From Shewanella sp. MBTL60-112-B2 (GTDB taxonomy: Bacteria; Pseudomonadota; Gammaproteobacteria; Enterobacterales; Shewanellaceae): a stretch of 64,000 bases of DNA. The stretch lies in NCBI RefSeq assembly GCF_019655055.1, contig NZ_BPFA01000008.1, forward strand, positions 62,001 to 126,000, in the 5' to 3' direction. Position numbers and translations under genes: made by a program. Positions 62,129 through 64,000 of the stretch are shown here, in pieces. Positions within the stretch are counted from its first letter, which is position 1, and each line of letters opens with the position of its first letter. The notes beneath the pieces were generated by a model. It did not search any database. It was not told the DNA's origin and worked only from the letters and a program-made list of their open reading frames with translations.

Positions 62129-62280
62129 ATTTAACTCCTTTTATTCCCCTTCCTAATAACTCCACTAATATACGCGTATTTTGTTTAGTTTAGAAAGTAT
62201 TAAAACATGTTTGCTTAAACGTCGCCGATAGCGTTCAATGAGTTGATACCGCAGTGAAGTCAGCAACAAAGGAATGCTTT

Positions 62281-63933
62281 ATGACTATTATGCAGAAGGT
62301 CTATTGGGTTATTGCAACCTTAGGAAACCTAATCGCCATCAATTACATGCTCAATAATACTGGCCTGTTCCCAAGCTTAGTACTGATGTTTACCCTTTTC
62401 TACACCGTTATTGGCTATTTCGATATATTCCATAGCCCACATACTCTTAATCGCCTCTATCCGGTTGTAGCCTACCTGAGATATTTTTTGGAGTCTTACC
62501 GTGTCGAAATTCAGCAATACTTTATCGCCAATGACACTGAAGAGACGCCATTTAATCGAGAACAACGCTCACTCGTCTATCAAAGAGCAAAAAATGTAAG
62601 AGACACCATCGCCTTTGGTACCCAACGAGATCTGTTAGAAGATAACTATCTAAGCCTCTGGCAGTCACTACACCCTAAAGAGATCCAAGAAACGGCCAAG
62701 CGAGTACTAATCGGCGGACCTGACTGCTTAAAGCCTTATCAAGCTTCATATTTTAATATTTCAGCAATGAGTTTCGGCTCACTCAGTAGCAACGCTATAG
62801 AATCCCTCAACCTTGGCGCACTAAAAGCGGGTTGTTATCACAATACAGGTGAAGGCGGAGTGAGCCCTTATCATTTAAAGCACCAAGGCGATATTGTATG
62901 GCAAATAGGTTCGGGCCTTTTTGGTTGTCGTGATGAAAAAGGCAACTTTAACCCCGAGAGCTTTCGCGCTATGGCAACACGCCCTCAAATAAAAATGATA
63001 GAGATAAAGCTAAGTCAAGGTGCAAAACCTGGCCATGGCGGCGTACTACCTAAAGCTAAAATAACCGATGAAATTGCAGCTATTCGTCATATACCAAAAG
63101 ACAGAGACTGTGTCTCACCTGCCGTTAACCCAGAGTGTACAACTCCTAAAGACTTGCTAAATTTCGTTAAGAAGTTAAGAGATCTCAGCGAAGGTAAGCC
63201 CGTCGGTTTTAAACTTTGCGTCGGTAACCCTGTCGAATTCCTCGGGCTATGTAAAGCTATGATTGAAACAGGGATCACCCCAGACTTTATAACTGTTGAT
63301 GGCGCAGAGGGAGGGACAGGAGCTGCACCTGTTGAGTTTACTAACCGCTTAGGCATGATGTGCTTAGAAGCGGTATATTTCGTCCATAACGCCTTAGTTG
63401 GCGCAGGACTAAGAGATAATATTCGCATTATCGCATCGGGAAAAACAGCATCCAGTTTCGACCTACTGGCCAAAATAGCAATGGGTGCCGATACAGTGAA
63501 TGCGGCCAGAACTATGATGATGTCACTAGGCTGTATACAGTCAAGACACTGCAACACCAATATGTGCCCAACGGGTATCGCCACTCAAGATCCAGCAAGG
63601 AGTAAAGCAATCAATGTTAGCGAAAAAAGTGAGCGAGTTAAAAACTACCACAAAAATACCCTCAATAGTTTCTTTGAACTAGTTGGTAGCATGGGACTCG
63701 ATAGCCCGGATAAGCTTCAACCTCATATGCTTAAACGTCGCACTCCTTATGGCTTGCTGATGTCTGTTGGCAGTTTAATCGAACCGCTTAAAGTGAACGA
63801 TTTGCTCAACGAAAATGAACTTGCTGGACCTTGGAACAATTGGTGGCACATGGCTCAGACTGAAGACTTCTATTCTGAAGATACCTACATACTCAGCCCA
63901 GCAGAGCTTTCACGAACCCATAAGCCCACATAA
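62281..63933 (+). CDS. FMN-binding glutamate synthase family protein, membrane-anchored
   Basis: A 550-residue protein. Two N-terminal hydrophobic helices (about 5-25 and 28-48) precede a glutamate-synthase central-type domain: ISAMSFGSLSSNAI, NTGEGGVSPYHL, MIEIKLSQGAKPGHGGVLP, VDGAEGGTGAAPVEF and GADTVNAARTMMMSLGCIQSRHCNTNMCPTG. The C-x5-C-x4-C is the Fe-S motif of GltB. There is no glutaminase domain, so it is not a full glutamate synthase; it may be an FMN oxidoreductase linked to the membrane. The ATG at 62281 has AAAGGA upstream, better than the GTG at 62254. Confidence 0.87.
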   Translation: MTIMQKVYWVIATLGNLIAINYMLNNTGLFPSLVLMFTLFYTVIGYFDIFHSPHTLNRLYPVVAYLRYFLESYRVEIQQYFIANDTEETPFNREQRSLVYQRAKNVRDTIAFGTQRDLLEDNYLSLWQSLHPKEIQETAKRVLIGGPDCLKPYQASYFNISAMSFGSLSSNAIESLNLGALKAGCYHNTGEGGVSPYHLKHQGDIVWQIGSGLFGCRDEKGNFNPESFRAMATRPQIKMIEIKLSQGAKPGHGGVLPKAKITDEIAAIRHIPKDRDCVSPAVNPECTTPKDLLNFVKKLRDLSEGKPVGFKLCVGNPVEFLGLCKAMIETGITPDFITVDGAEGGTGAAPVEFTNRLGMMCLEAVYFVHNALVGAGLRDNIRIIASGKTASSFDLLAKIAMGADTVNAARTMMMSLGCIQSRHCNTNMCPTGIATQDPARSKAINVSEKSERVKNYHKNTLNSFFELVGSMGLDSPDKLQPHMLKRRTPYGLLMSVGSLIEPLKVNDLLNENELAGPWNNWWHMAQTEDFYSEDTYILSPAELSRTHKPT

Positions 63934-64000
63934 GAACAAATCAAGCCAACAAGGTAAGCCACAAACTCATTGTAAACACTGACAGTACCGTAGACATCAC

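Noticed and set aside
63087..63584. Minus-strand frame of 165 codons inside the FMN glutamate-synthase-like gene
   Set aside because: Antisense to strongly conserved motifs; no start signal.

Overview
The window reads as a chromosomal stretch of a marine Shewanella (Gammaproteobacteria). The base composition is moderate, and several blocks match what I know of that genus. These are a small periplasmic tetraheme cytochrome c (CctA) next to htpX and a bioD-C-F-B/bioA cluster, a csgB-csgDEFG curli locus, an assimilatory nitrate/nitrite cluster carrying a Ser/Thr phosphatase-kinase, a second elongation factor G, and Fur. The species cannot be fixed from the sequence alone. I see no insertion sequence, prophage, CRISPR array, tRNA or rRNA, so this looks like core or near-core chromosome.

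Layout. 1-10.7 kb: the start of an acyl-CoA dehydrogenase, a hexose-6-phosphate mutarotase, the ydbH-ynbE-ydbL intermembrane-bridge operon, a half-length MreB-like protein, an unrecognised protein, and a three-gene DUF2157/DUF4401/GDYXXLXY membrane operon. 10.8-18.5 kb: an AI-2E-family permease, a two-helix K+ channel, and a five-gene MacB-like ABC exporter operon with three successive HlyD-type adaptors. 18.5-24 kb: small envelope proteins, two GNAT acetyltransferases, a YdjA-type nitroreductase, DoxX, and a DUF6279 lipoprotein. 24-28.5 kb: a thiamine salvage operon (TonB receptor, thiamine-binding protein, PnuT, kinase) under a TPP riboswitch whose expression platform appears to bury the ribosome binding site. 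28.6-31 kb: ycfL, two hotdog thioesterases, hinT and a divergent TetR-like regulator. 31-36.6 kb: curli secretion and regulation genes with a single curlin, and a TPR lipoprotein.

36.7-49.2 kb: nitrate assimilation. nasA (nitrate reductase), cobA (siroheme), a TrpD2-like protein and nasT (ANTAR antiterminator) are followed, after a leader, by nirB-nirD, a nitrate/nitrite transporter and a PP2C-kinase. Both nasA and nirB have a sequence with the exact spacing of a sigma-54 promoter and two NtrC-like dyads upstream. The nirB leader ends in a strong terminator, the arrangement expected for nitrogen-limitation control plus nitrate-responsive antitermination. No nasS is in the window, and the NasT receiver domain lacks the usual phospho-acceptor aspartate.

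49.4-64 kb: cctA, htpX, the biotin genes bioD-C-F-B with divergent bioA and a BirA-like operator, a highly codon-biased second EF-G, a small P-loop kinase, a CobB sirtuin, Fur, a GNAT, and an FMN/Fe-S glutamate-synthase-domain protein anchored in the membrane.

The items I would look at first are the nas regulatory architecture with its orphan NasT, TrpD2-like and PP2C-kinase passengers; the half-MreB; the three-adaptor exporter; and the thiamine riboswitch platform. Start codons were reassigned from the longest reading frame where a Shine-Dalgarno sequence, an overlap or family length pointed to an internal start.
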